A stretch of DNA of 6,543 nt from an uncultured Synechococcus sp. (GTDB lineage: Bacteria > Cyanobacteriota > Cyanobacteriia > PCC-6307 > Cyanobiaceae): contig CALJTZ010000120.1 in assembly GCA_937975655.1 (NCBI GenBank), forward strand, positions 1 to 6,543, given 5' to 3'. This document shows, in pieces, positions 1 through 6,543 of the stretch. Below the pieces are notes generated by a model. The model worked only from the letters and a program-made list of their open reading frames with translations. It was not told the DNA's origin and searched no databases. Within the stretch, counting starts at the first letter, position 1; each line of letters starts with the position of its first letter. The position numbers were made by a program, and so were the translations under genes.

Positions 1-17
1 CCAACCAAGGGGAGGCG

Positions 18-35
18 AAACGGCCCCGGGGGCCG
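18..35 (-). terminator. Probable intrinsic terminator of the glycosylation operon
   Basis: On the minus strand, immediately after the PAP2 stop codon, a perfect 6-bp GC-only stem (CGGCCC paired with GGGCCG, 3-nt loop; 21-35) is followed by a short TTT run (18-20). Position and polarity fit the end of the leftward operon. The U tract is only three bases, so termination may be weak, which is common in cyanobacteria. Confidence 0.5.
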
Positions 36-37
36 AG

Positions 38-715
38 CTAGGGGCGCAGCCCCCGGCGCTGCTCCCAGACCGTGAAACCGGCCAGGCAAAAGCTCAGCCA
101 CACATAACCGAGCGCTGCACCGGCAGCAATGTCGCTGAGCCAATGGGCCCGGCAGTAGAGGGTGCTCAACCACACCAGGCCCACCCAGACGCTGGACACC
201 AGAAACAGGGGCCGGCGCAGCTGCGGGTAATGGGCCGACAGCAGGCAACAGGTGAGGAAATAGAACACCACCGATCCAGCGGCATGACCGCTGGGAAAAC
301 TGCGGCCCGTGATGTCCTCCAACAACCGCCCACTGGGGCGGCGGCGGTCAAACATCGGCTTGAGCCAGCGGTCCACGAACAGCACAATCCCGCCGGTACC
401 CACCAGGAAACACACCAGCTCAGGCCAGAAGCGCTTCCAGGCCAACAGGATCACCACTGCCAGCACCAGGACACCGGTCACGTGGATGCCACTGAGCTGG
501 TACACCCGCAACAGCAGACCTCCCAGGGCATCCGGAATGGCGCTGTGGACGGCATCCAGCAAGGCCAGATCCACGGAAGGCCGGCGGGTCTGGGCCAGAC
601 GGGGCCCAAACCAGGCCAGGGCTGATGCGGTGAGGCCGGCGGCCAGGGCACGCCATGGCCCGAGGGCCCGCAGCCAATCGCGCACCAGGGCCAACAGGGC
701 TTGGAAGGCGCTCAT
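38..715 (-). CDS. PAP2-superfamily membrane phosphatase (lipid phosphatase), with atypical third motif
   Basis: A 225-residue integral membrane protein of the PAP2 / type 2 phosphatidic acid phosphatase superfamily, which removes phosphate from lipid phosphates or diphosphates such as undecaprenyl diphosphate, phosphatidylglycerophosphate or lipid A. Seen in the sequence: motif 1 Kx6RP (K119, R126, P127), motif 2 PSGH (141-144, with the expected catalytic-site His144), and motif 3 with the nucleophile-position His191 and Asp195. Hydrophobic segments lie near 21-37, 78-93, 98-115, 145-162, 168-187 and 196-215. The usual SR at the start of motif 3 reads S184-T185; an Arg occurs at 189 instead. 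The ATG start overlaps the stop of the upstream GT39 gene as ATGA, so translation is probably coupled. It is the last gene of the operon. Inference: it serves the same envelope glycosylation pathway, by carrier recycling or by dephosphorylating the acceptor lipid. The substrate cannot be told from sequence. Confidence 0.9.
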   Translation of the reverse strand: MSAFQALLALVRDWLRALGPWRALAAGLTASALAWFGPRLAQTRRPSVDLALLDAVHSAIPDALGGLLLRVYQLSGIHVTGVLVLAVVILLAWKRFWPELVCFLVGTGGIVLFVDRWLKPMFDRRRPSGRLLEDITGRSFPSGHAAGSVVFYFLTCCLLSAHYPQLRRPLFLVSSVWVGLVWLSTLYCRAHWLSDIAAGAALGYVWLSFCLAGFTVWEQRRGLRP

Positions 716-2466
716 GGACGCTGCCCCAATCGGCGCAACTGCTCGATCGGCAAGCGCACCAAGCGATGGGCATCACGCCTGGCCAGCAGCAGACCATCGC
801 CAGGGCCGAGGCCGAACTCCAGAAGCTCACGGTCGCTGCCGAACAGCAACACCGTGGACCCAGCGGGCCGTGCGGCCAGGCGTTTCCTCAGCTTCCTGGG
901 GTTATCCACAAACAGCACAGGCCGTCCGCTGTAGTGCACCACGCTGTAGCGCCGATAGCCCACCACCAACAACGGCTCATCCGGCAGGGCCTGCACCCCT
1001 GCCGTGCGGGCCAGCTCCCGGATCGGCAACAGCCGCTCCCGATCCAGCAACGGGGCCAGGGCTGGCACCACCAGGGCCAGAACGGCGGCAAACGCCACCA
1101 GATTGGGCAGCCATAGCCGCCGCAGCCCCCCCGGTTGCAGCAGCACCACCACCAGGCCAATCGCGGCCAGAAGCAGGATGGCGGCCAGAAGCGAGGGCAA
1201 GCCGGAACGGCTCACGGCATCGGCGAAGCCGGGGTAGGCGGGATCGGCATCCAACAGCCGCGGCAGCAGGGCCGAAGCCAAGGCCATCAAGCCCAGCAAG
1301 CCTGCATTCAGCCAGCCCGTGACCCGCACCCCCAGGCCCAGGGGCTTGGCCTCAGCGGAGCTGGGCAGTGGCTGAAACACCAGGGCCACCAACAGGGCAC
1401 CTGCAGGAACGGCCGGCAGGATGTAGCCCGGCAATTTGGTGGCAGCGGCAGAGAAAAAGCCCACCACCACCACCAGCCACACCAGGGCGAACAGGGAGAG
1501 GTCGTCTGGGGCTGGCGGCTGACGCCAGCGATCCAGGCGCCAGAACCCCAGGCGGGCCACTGCCACCGGCAGGAACAACGACCAGGGCAGCAGCAGGATG
1601 AGCACCCAGGGCAGGTAGAACCACGGGGGCCCTGGATGGGAATAGAGCACCGAGGTGAAGCGCTCCAGGTTGCTGAAGCCCAGGAAGCGGCCCAGAAACT
1701 CCATGCCGTTGGCCTGGGTGGCCAGGGCATACCAAGGGGCCGCCACCCCGAGGAACAGGGCGGCCATCGGCAGCAACGGTGTGCGGCGCAGCTCGCTCCA
1801 GAGCTGGCCCTTCAGCAGCAGGAAACCGCCAATCACCAGGCCGGGCAGCAGCAGACCCACGGGACCTTTGGCCAGCACGGCGATCCCTGCAAACAGGGCC
1901 ATGCCGCCATGGCCCCAGCGCCGCAGGCCTGGCTGATCAACCGCCTGATAGGCCAGAACGAAACCGAACAGGGCCAATGTGATGGCGCTGGCGAGGAACA
2001 TGTCGGTGACCGACGAGCGGCCCCAACCCACCCAAGCGGGCGAGAGGGCCAGCACCGAGCCGGCCAGGGTGGCGCGGCCCAGTCGGTGCTGCAACGCCTC
2101 GGTGGGCGGTGCCAGCTGCAGCACCAGGCCAAACGCAGCCAGCACCGTGGCAGTGGCCGCCAAAGCTCCCGGCAACCGGGCAGCCCACTCACTGATGCCG
2201 AACAGGCGGAAACTCAGCCCCACCATCCAGTACCCCCACACGGGGTAGTCGAAAAAGGTGTCCCCGTTCCAACGGGGGGTCACCCAGTCGCCGCTCTCCA
2301 GCATCTGGCGCGGCACCTCCACGAACAGCCCTTCGGTCTTGTCCATCAGGCCCAGGCTGCCCAGATGGTTGAAGAAGGCCAGAACGCAGAGCCCGAGCAG
2401 GGCGAACACAGCCAGGAGTACAGGCCGGCGTTGATCCACGCCCAGCCACGCCTTCAAACGTTTCAT
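712..2466 (-). CDS. GT39 / ArnT-PMT-like membrane glycosyltransferase
   Basis: A 584-residue polytopic membrane protein of glycosyltransferase family 39 (protein O-mannosyltransferase / ArnT-like, GT-C fold). Such enzymes move a sugar from a polyprenyl-phosphate donor to lipid A, protein or another acceptor on the periplasmic face. Seen: a first transmembrane helix (about 15-33) followed by the family's first loop, with acidic residues D42 and E45, then QMLESGDWVTPRWNG (54-68) and FDYP (72-75); conserved Asp155; KGPVG (200-204); HPGPPWFYLP (277-286); and KLPGYILP (344-351), a hallmark of ArnT-like proteins. Multiple hydrophobic helices run to about 475, then a roughly 110-residue soluble, probably periplasmic C-terminal domain. 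I chose the ATG at 2466, 11 nt after the GT2 stop. The frame stays open upstream to a GTG at 2523, but that start would overlap the GT2-GtrA gene and adds no family sequence. No clear Shine-Dalgarno is seen. Its stop overlaps the PAP2 start (ATGA). Acceptor and sugar are unknown. Confidence 0.93.
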   Translation of the reverse strand: MKRLKAWLGVDQRRPVLLAVFALLGLCVLAFFNHLGSLGLMDKTEGLFVEVPRQMLESGDWVTPRWNGDTFFDYPVWGYWMVGLSFRLFGISEWAARLPGALAATATVLAAFGLVLQLAPPTEALQHRLGRATLAGSVLALSPAWVGWGRSSVTDMFLASAITLALFGFVLAYQAVDQPGLRRWGHGGMALFAGIAVLAKGPVGLLLPGLVIGGFLLLKGQLWSELRRTPLLPMAALFLGVAAPWYALATQANGMEFLGRFLGFSNLERFTSVLYSHPGPPWFYLPWVLILLLPWSLFLPVAVARLGFWRLDRWRQPPAPDDLSLFALVWLVVVVGFFSAAATKLPGYILPAVPAGALLVALVFQPLPSSAEAKPLGLGVRVTGWLNAGLLGLMALASALLPRLLDADPAYPGFADAVSRSGLPSLLAAILLLAAIGLVVVLLQPGGLRRLWLPNLVAFAAVLALVVPALAPLLDRERLLPIRELARTAGVQALPDEPLLVVGYRRYSVVHYSGRPVLFVDNPRKLRKRLAARPAGSTVLLFGSDRELLEFGLGPGDGLLLARRDAHRLVRLPIEQLRRLGQRP

Positions 2467-2477
2467 GGTGGCTGAGG

Positions 2478-3605
2478 CTAGGGGGTGTTCCAAACGAATC
2501 GGCTGCTGGCGGCGTAGTTCCACACGAACACCACCAGGATCCCGGCCAGCTGCGCCCAGAAGGTGTCCCGGTCCACAAAGCTGTAGTAGGCCGAAGCGAG
2601 GCCCACGTTGGCGAGCACCGGCAGCGAAGCCACCAGCAGAAACTTCAGCAGACCCCGCAACAATGCAGCACCGGCCAGGCGCTGAAAGCGGAAGGTGAGG
2701 GCGTTGTTGATCAGGTAGTTGGAGCTTGCAGCTACCACCACCGCCACCGGCAGAGCCTGCTCAAAGCCGAGGCGAACGCCCGCCATCAGCACCTGGGTCA
2801 CCAGCAGTTGCACCACAACGCCGCTGGCCCCAACCAAGCCAAAGCTGATGGCCCGCCGCGGCAACAATCGAAAGCTGAGGCTGTGCAGGATCGAGATCAG
2901 GAAATCCCAGAAGATCGCCAGGTCGAGCTTGGAGGCCCCATAGCTGCGGGGCTGGAAGCTCAGGGGCACCTCCTGGGTCCGCAGACGGCCCTTACTCACG
3001 GCCAGGAGCTCGTAGAGAAACTTGAAGCCGTTCACATCCACCGCCCGCACCAGCGGCAGGCAACGATCCAGCCGCAGCACAAAGAAGCCGCTCATGGTGT
3101 CGGTGAGGCCGGCGTAGGCACGGTGCAAGCTGAAGCGGGCCGCTGCGTTGGCCCAGGTGGATCCGGCCTCTCGGCGACCACTGAGCCCATGGATCTCCGC
3201 CCCATGGTGGAACCGACTGCCGATCACCAGGTCGGCTTCGGCAGCGATCAGCGCCTCCAGGGCCTGGATCACCGCCGCCGGGGGATGCTGCCCGTCACTG
3301 TCCATCACCACCGCCAGATCACCGGTGGCATCCAGCAGGCCTTCCTTGATGGCACTGGCCAACCCGGCGCGACCCACCCGGCGAATCAGCCGGATCGCCG
3401 GCTGGCGGTGCGCCAGCTGACGCACCAGTTCGGCAGTGCCGTCGGGCGAGTCATCGTCCACGACGAGGATTTCCAGCGCAAAGCGCTGCTGCAGCACCAA
3501 CAACTGGCTGAGCAGCGGCTCGATGTTGCCCCGCTCGTTGTACGCGGGCAACACGATCGACACCCTGGGGAACAAGGAGTCCGCAGGGGGTGGCGAGGAG
3601 GTCAA
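2478..3605 (-). CDS. GT2 polyprenyl-phosphate sugar synthase (DPM1-like) fused to GtrA domain
   Basis: A 375-residue two-domain protein. Residues about 14-235 are a family 2 glycosyltransferase of the dolichol-phosphate mannose synthase type, which transfers a hexose from a nucleotide sugar to polyprenyl phosphate at the cytoplasmic membrane face. Seen: VSIVLPAYNERGN (15-27), VVDDDSPDGT (48-57), the metal-binding MDSDGQHPP (101-109), DTMSGFFVLR (169-178), and the R-x2-G-x-SKL signature (R220 to L227). Residues about 253-373 are a GtrA-like four-helix membrane domain (ISFGLVGASG, SNYLINNALTFRF, FVWNYAASSRFVW), a family linked to flipping or presenting lipid-linked sugars. The frame opens after a TGA 36 nt upstream, and the only usual start before the conserved domain edge is TTG at 3605, with no Shine-Dalgarno. 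A TTG within codon 11 or a GTG at codon 15 would begin at or inside the first beta-strand and are less likely. First gene of the envelope-glycosylation cassette, 82 nt after the sigma factor. Confidence 0.93.
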   Translation of the reverse strand: MTSSPPPADSLFPRVSIVLPAYNERGNIEPLLSQLLVLQQRFALEILVVDDDSPDGTAELVRQLAHRQPAIRLIRRVGRAGLASAIKEGLLDATGDLAVVMDSDGQHPPAAVIQALEALIAAEADLVIGSRFHHGAEIHGLSGRREAGSTWANAAARFSLHRAYAGLTDTMSGFFVLRLDRCLPLVRAVDVNGFKFLYELLAVSKGRLRTQEVPLSFQPRSYGASKLDLAIFWDFLISILHSLSFRLLPRRAISFGLVGASGVVVQLLVTQVLMAGVRLGFEQALPVAVVVAASSNYLINNALTFRFQRLAGAALLRGLLKFLLVASLPVLANVGLASAYYSFVDRDTFWAQLAGILVVFVWNYAASSRFVWNTP

Positions 3606-3664
3606 CGGCCGGATAAGCCCAAAGGCATCAGCACGATCATTTCATGCATCCCCTGGCCGGCCAT
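3602..3664 (-). CDS. Possible 20-residue leader ORF upstream of the GT2 gene
   Basis: In the 82-nt gap between the sigma gene and the GT2 gene, an ATG at 3664 opens a 20-codon frame (begins MAGQGMHEMI, ends LSGR) that stops with a TGA sharing two bases with the TTG start of the GT2 gene (TTGA). A GGAG lies 4 nt upstream of the ATG. The peptide matches nothing I recognise and is Met-rich (four Met). It could be a coupling leader that helps initiate at the weak TTG, or chance. No conservation evidence is available here. Confidence 0.2.
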   Translation of the reverse strand: MAGQGMHEMIVLMPLGLSGR

Positions 3665-3687
3665 CGAGCTCCAGCGGTGATCGGGAT

Positions 3688-5049
<1,362 letters not shown>

Positions 5050-5225
5050 AGGAAGCTCGGGGATGGCGGCGTTAGGGCTAAGGGGGCGTAGGCCGGAAAT
5101 CTCAGGATGCGCAGCGAAAACCTGGTGCGGAGGCAGCAGTGGACAAGCGGGGCGGCGGAACGGCAGACGCGGAGATGAGGGTTAACGGCTGAGCGAGGAC
5201 AACGGGCGATGGCCGCAGAGCGTGG

Positions 5226-5240
5226 CCGGGCAGGGCCCGG
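5226..5240. other. Perfect GC hairpin in the rpoD leader
   Basis: CCGGGC and GCCCGG form a 6-bp stem around a 3-nt loop. There is no T tract after it on either strand, so it is not a canonical terminator. It is followed at once by a second hairpin (5252-5271), suggesting a structured leader RNA. Confidence 0.4.
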
Positions 5241-5251
5241 ACCCGGTGCGA

Positions 5252-5277
5252 CCTGTCCTGGCAAGGGCAGGCCAGGA
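5252..5277. other. Alternative hairpins in the rpoD leader
   Basis: Two mutually exclusive stems are visible: CCTGTCC (5252-5258) with GGGCAGG (5265-5271), seven pairs including one G-T; and TCCTGG (5256-5261) with CCAGGA (5272-5277), six pairs. Competing stems are a feature of some regulatory leaders, but chance is plausible at this GC content. Confidence 0.3.
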
Positions 5278-5520
5278 ACTGGGAAAGCGCGAGCTGGGGG
5301 CAAGCCGTAGGGGAAACGCCAACCTGGAACAAGCGTGGTGAAAACGCGGGCCCGTAGGGGCGACCTCTCAGGTGTGGAGTTGACCCGTAGTGGCAAAACC
5401 GAAGGGCTGAACCGAAACGAGTAGACCGAGTGTGGGCAGGGGCCCAGGCATCGCTGTCAGGGGTGGTCGCAGATCGGGTGCGCAGGGCATGCCTGGCCAA
5501 CCTCTGATCTTCCCGCTGGA

Positions 5521-5540
5521 CGGAACTTTGCCTGGTTCCG
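5521..5540. other. Short inverted repeat overlapping the candidate priA -35 box
   Basis: CGGAAC (5521-5526) and GTTCCG (5535-5540) form a perfect 6-bp inverted repeat with an 8-nt spacer. The putative -35 hexamer of priA (5528-5533) lies inside the spacer, so a dimeric repressor site is conceivable. No terminator-like T run is present. Confidence 0.3.
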
Positions 5541-5556
5541 ACTACAGCCCTATGGA
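5528..5556 (+). promoter_or_regulatory. Candidate sigma-70 promoter for priA
   Basis: TTGCCT (5528-5533; four of six consensus bases) and TATGGA (5551-5556; three of six) are separated by exactly 17 nt. Transcription would begin near 5563, about 25 nt before the GTG of priA. The -10 is weak, so this is a positional suggestion only. Confidence 0.3.
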
Positions 5557-5571
5557 CTGCTCAACAAGCTC

Positions 5572-5600
5572 ATCTTAAGAAACCCCTGTGAGCTTTGCAA
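5572..5600 (-). promoter_or_regulatory. Candidate sigma-70 promoter for rpoD
   Basis: On the minus strand TTGCAA (5595-5600) and TAAGAT (5572-5577), each matching four of six consensus bases, are spaced by exactly 17 nt. Transcription would start near 5565 and run leftward, giving rpoD a leader of about 515 nt. The promoter overlaps the first codons of priA. Other promoters nearer rpoD cannot be excluded. Confidence 0.35.
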
Positions 5601-6543
5601 GGTTGCAGCCAGCGGAACGGTCCAACCCGCCCACTCCCGAGGATGGTGCAGCCTGGCTGCAGGTGTGGCTGGAGGCCGGCCGGGAGGGCCAGGTGTTCAC
5701 CTATGCCAACCCGCAGCGACTGGCCGTGGGCAGCGGCGATCTGGTGCGCCTGCGACTGCGGGGACGGCGCCACATCGGCCTGGTGGTGGACACGCTGACG
5801 CTGCTGCCGGCCGCCCTGGAGGGCAAGGAGCTGGTGGCCATCGAGGGGCTGCACCAGAGCGCTGCTGTGGATCCCAGCTGGCAGGCGCTGATCACGGCCG
5901 TGGCAGAGCAGTGCCACACCAGCCGCTTCCGCACCCTCAAGGCCGCTCTGCCGCCCGGTTGGCTGGGCCAGCGCGCGGCACGGGCCTCCCAGCAGCCCCG
6001 GCGGCGCATCCGCGTGGAAGCCGTCACCGACACAGGCCACAGCCAGCTGGCGCCAGGCAGCCTCACCGAACGCCAGGCCCAGGCCCTGGCGCTCCTGCTG
6101 GAGCAGGGAGGGTCCGCCTGGCTGAGCGAACTGACCCAGCACCCCGGCATCAGCCGGGCCGTGGTGGAGGGCCTGGAGCGGCGAGGCCGGGTGCGCCGGC
6201 GCAGCCTCACCGACGCGGAGGTCCAGGGCAGCCCTGGAGGCGGCGGCCCAGCCGCCGCTCCTCTAGACAGCGCTCGCAGCCTCACCACCGACCAGGCCCG
6301 GGCCCTGGCGGCCATCGAGAACGCCCGCATGGAATGGAACCAGGCTCGCCTGGCCTGGCCGGTGTTGGAGGGCGGAGGCGGTGCGGGGGCGGGATCGACA
6401 CCGCCGGCATCGACCGAGTCGGCCCCATCGCCACCCCTCAGGGTGTCGTCGCCCGCGTCACCCAGCAAGGTGTCGTTGCCCTCCCGGCCGTCCAGCAGGT
6501 TGGCCAGCACATTGCCTTGCAGTCGATTGGCCTGTGCGCTGCC
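5588..6543 (+). CDS. priA: Primosomal protein N' (PriA), N-terminal part only; frame continues into unrelated DNA
   Basis: PriA is the superfamily 2 helicase that restarts stalled replication forks. The frame opens after a TAA at 5576 and its first start is GTG at 5588; no strong Shine-Dalgarno is seen. Residues about 22-125 are the 3'-DNA-binding domain (WLQVWLEAGREGQVFTYANP at 23-42, then VRLRLRGRRHIGLV at 53-66). Residues about 159-206 form the winged-helix region (LTERQAQALALLLEQGG; ISRAVVEGLERRGRVRRR). LTTDQARALAAIE (232-244, ending at 6319) is the segment that normally precedes the Walker A motif GVTGSGKTE by a few tens of residues. That motif, the DEAH box and the zinc-binding cysteines do not follow. 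The plus frame stays open to the window edge, but beyond about 6320-6376 it reads Gly/Pro/Ser-rich filler antisense to RTX repeats, so only about 245-262 of the family's usual 730-plus residues are genuine. Divergent from rpoD. Confidence 0.85.
   Translation, partial: MSFARLQPAERSNPPTPEDGAAWLQVWLEAGREGQVFTYANPQRLAVGSGDLVRLRLRGRRHIGLVVDTLTLLPAALEGKELVAIEGLHQSAAVDPSWQALITAVAEQCHTSRFRTLKAALPPGWLGQRAARASQQPRRRIRVEAVTDTGHSQLAPGSLTERQAQALALLLEQGGSAWLSELTQHPGISRAVVEGLERRGRVRRRSLTDAEVQGSPGGGGPAAAPLDSARSLTTDQARALAAIENARMEWNQARLAWPVLEGGGGAGAGSTPPASTESAPSPPLRVSSPASPSKVSLPSRPSSRLASTLPCSRLACAL
6320..6376. other. Junction between priA and an inverted RTX gene fragment
   Basis: Left of 6319 the plus strand encodes recognisable PriA; right of about 6394 the minus strand encodes recognisable RTX repeats. 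Between them neither reading is diagnostic: plus gives NARMEWNQARLAWPVLEGG, minus gives a proline run (PAPAPPPP). The breakpoint lies somewhere here and is next to G-rich DNA (6368-6391). No inverted terminal repeat, target-site duplication, transposase or att-like sequence is visible. This may be an assembly or amplification chimera or a true rearrangement. Confidence 0.65.
6373..6543 (-). CDS. RTX / haemolysin-type calcium-binding repeat protein, internal fragment
   Basis: Reading leftward from the window edge, the minus strand gives 57 residues with no start in the strict sense (partial at the 5' end). It opens with a typical lead-in (SAQANRLQGNVLANLLDG) and then three tandem nonapeptides: GREGNDTLL (6463-6489), GDAGDDTLR (6436-6462) and GGDGADSVD (6409-6435), matching the GGxGxDxux consensus that winds into a calcium-binding parallel beta-roll. 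A proline-rich linker (PAPAPPPP) follows. Such repeats occur in large type I-secreted cyanobacterial surface and extracellular proteins. The frame stays open leftward to a TAG at 5701, but that stretch is antisense to priA and has no RTX character, so the gene is cut at the junction. The parent protein and its function cannot be judged. Confidence 0.65.

Larger units (their letters stand above)
5050..5587. other. 538-nt gene-free region between divergent rpoD and priA
   Basis: No credible protein is encoded here: frames on the minus strand stay open (for example 5102-5500) but give Pro/Arg/Ala-rich translations with no domain, as expected of GC-rich leader DNA. I found no tRNA, rRNA, or recognisable tmRNA, 6S, SRP or RNase P RNA. 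It contains several GC-rich hairpins (5226-5240, 5252-5271, 5521-5540), three ccgtag copies (5305, 5352, 5385), and candidate promoters at the priA end. If the promoter at 5572-5600 is used, most of this region is the roughly 515-nt 5' leader of the rpoD mRNA. Confidence 0.7.

Noticed and set aside
1135..2475. 446-codon plus-strand open frame rich in Gln, His and Gly
   Set aside because: It is exactly antisense to the well-supported GT39 gene; composition reflects the reverse complement of Leu/Ala/Val codons in GC-rich DNA, with no domain signal.
2467..2523. Upstream GTG start for the GT39 gene, giving 603 residues
   Set aside because: The extra 19 residues overlap the 3' end of the GT2-GtrA gene and are not hydrophobic or family-like; the ATG at 2466 directly precedes the first membrane helix.
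5352..5361. CCTACGGG on the minus strand, resembling a conserved 16S rRNA segment
   Set aside because: Only eight bases match and no rRNA sequence flanks it.
5240..5420. Possible CRISPR-like array of CTACGG repeats in the rpoD leader
   Set aside because: Repeat units are only about 6-9 bases, unequal in spacing (47 and 33 nt), and there are no cas genes.
5701..6372. Minus-strand open frame continuing the RTX reading across priA
   Set aside because: It contains no RTX or secretion-signal features and uses arginine-rich, atypical codons, while the plus strand encodes clear PriA domains; it is a shadow frame.
6320..6376. Insertion sequence or phage integration as the cause of the priA break
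   Set aside because: No inverted repeats, target duplication, integrase or transposase fragment is visible in the available flank.

Overview
The window suggests a GC-rich alpha-cyanobacterium of the Cyanobium / marine-Synechococcus type. The evidence is a principal (SigA/RpoD) sigma factor with an Ala/Lys/Thr-rich N-terminal tail, a divergent priA, a GT39 of the cyanobacterial type, and no copy of the HIP1 octamer GCGATCGC that is abundant in many other cyanobacteria. This placement is inferred from protein character, not from a database search.

Layout. Four genes lie head to tail on the minus strand and read leftward: the sigma factor (3688-5049), a GT2 polyprenyl-phosphate sugar synthase fused to a GtrA membrane domain (2478-3605), a GT39 (ArnT/PMT-like) integral-membrane glycosyltransferase (712-2466), and a PAP2-type membrane phosphatase (38-715). 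The last two overlap by ATGA, and GT2-GtrA and GT39 are 11 nt apart, so these three look like one translationally coupled operon that ends in a GC-rich hairpin at 18-35. The sigma gene is separated from the GT2 gene by only 82 nt with no visible terminator, so readthrough from the sigma gene is possible. A 538-nt gene-free stretch (5050-5587) lies upstream of the sigma gene. It holds hairpins and short repeats, and probably a long sigma-gene leader plus the promoters of both divergent genes. priA starts at a GTG (5588) on the plus strand.

How the genes work together. The three-gene cassette is a coherent route for periplasmic glycosylation. GT2-GtrA would load a sugar on polyprenyl phosphate and help present it across the membrane, GT39 would transfer it to an envelope acceptor, and PAP2 would act on a lipid phosphate, either carrier recycling or acceptor trimming. 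Sugar and acceptor cannot be read from the sequence.

The right end is abnormal. The priA frame carries the N-terminal 3'-DNA-binding and winged-helix regions and reaches the segment just before the Walker A motif, but the ATPase core never appears. Instead, by about 6320-6376 the sequence changes into a minus-strand fragment with classic RTX calcium-binding nonapeptide repeats (6409-6489). This is a junction of two unrelated genes. An assembly or amplification chimera is the simplest reading; a genuine rearrangement is possible. I found no convincing novel biological system; the junction, the long sigma-gene leader and the atypical PAP2 motif are the best leads.
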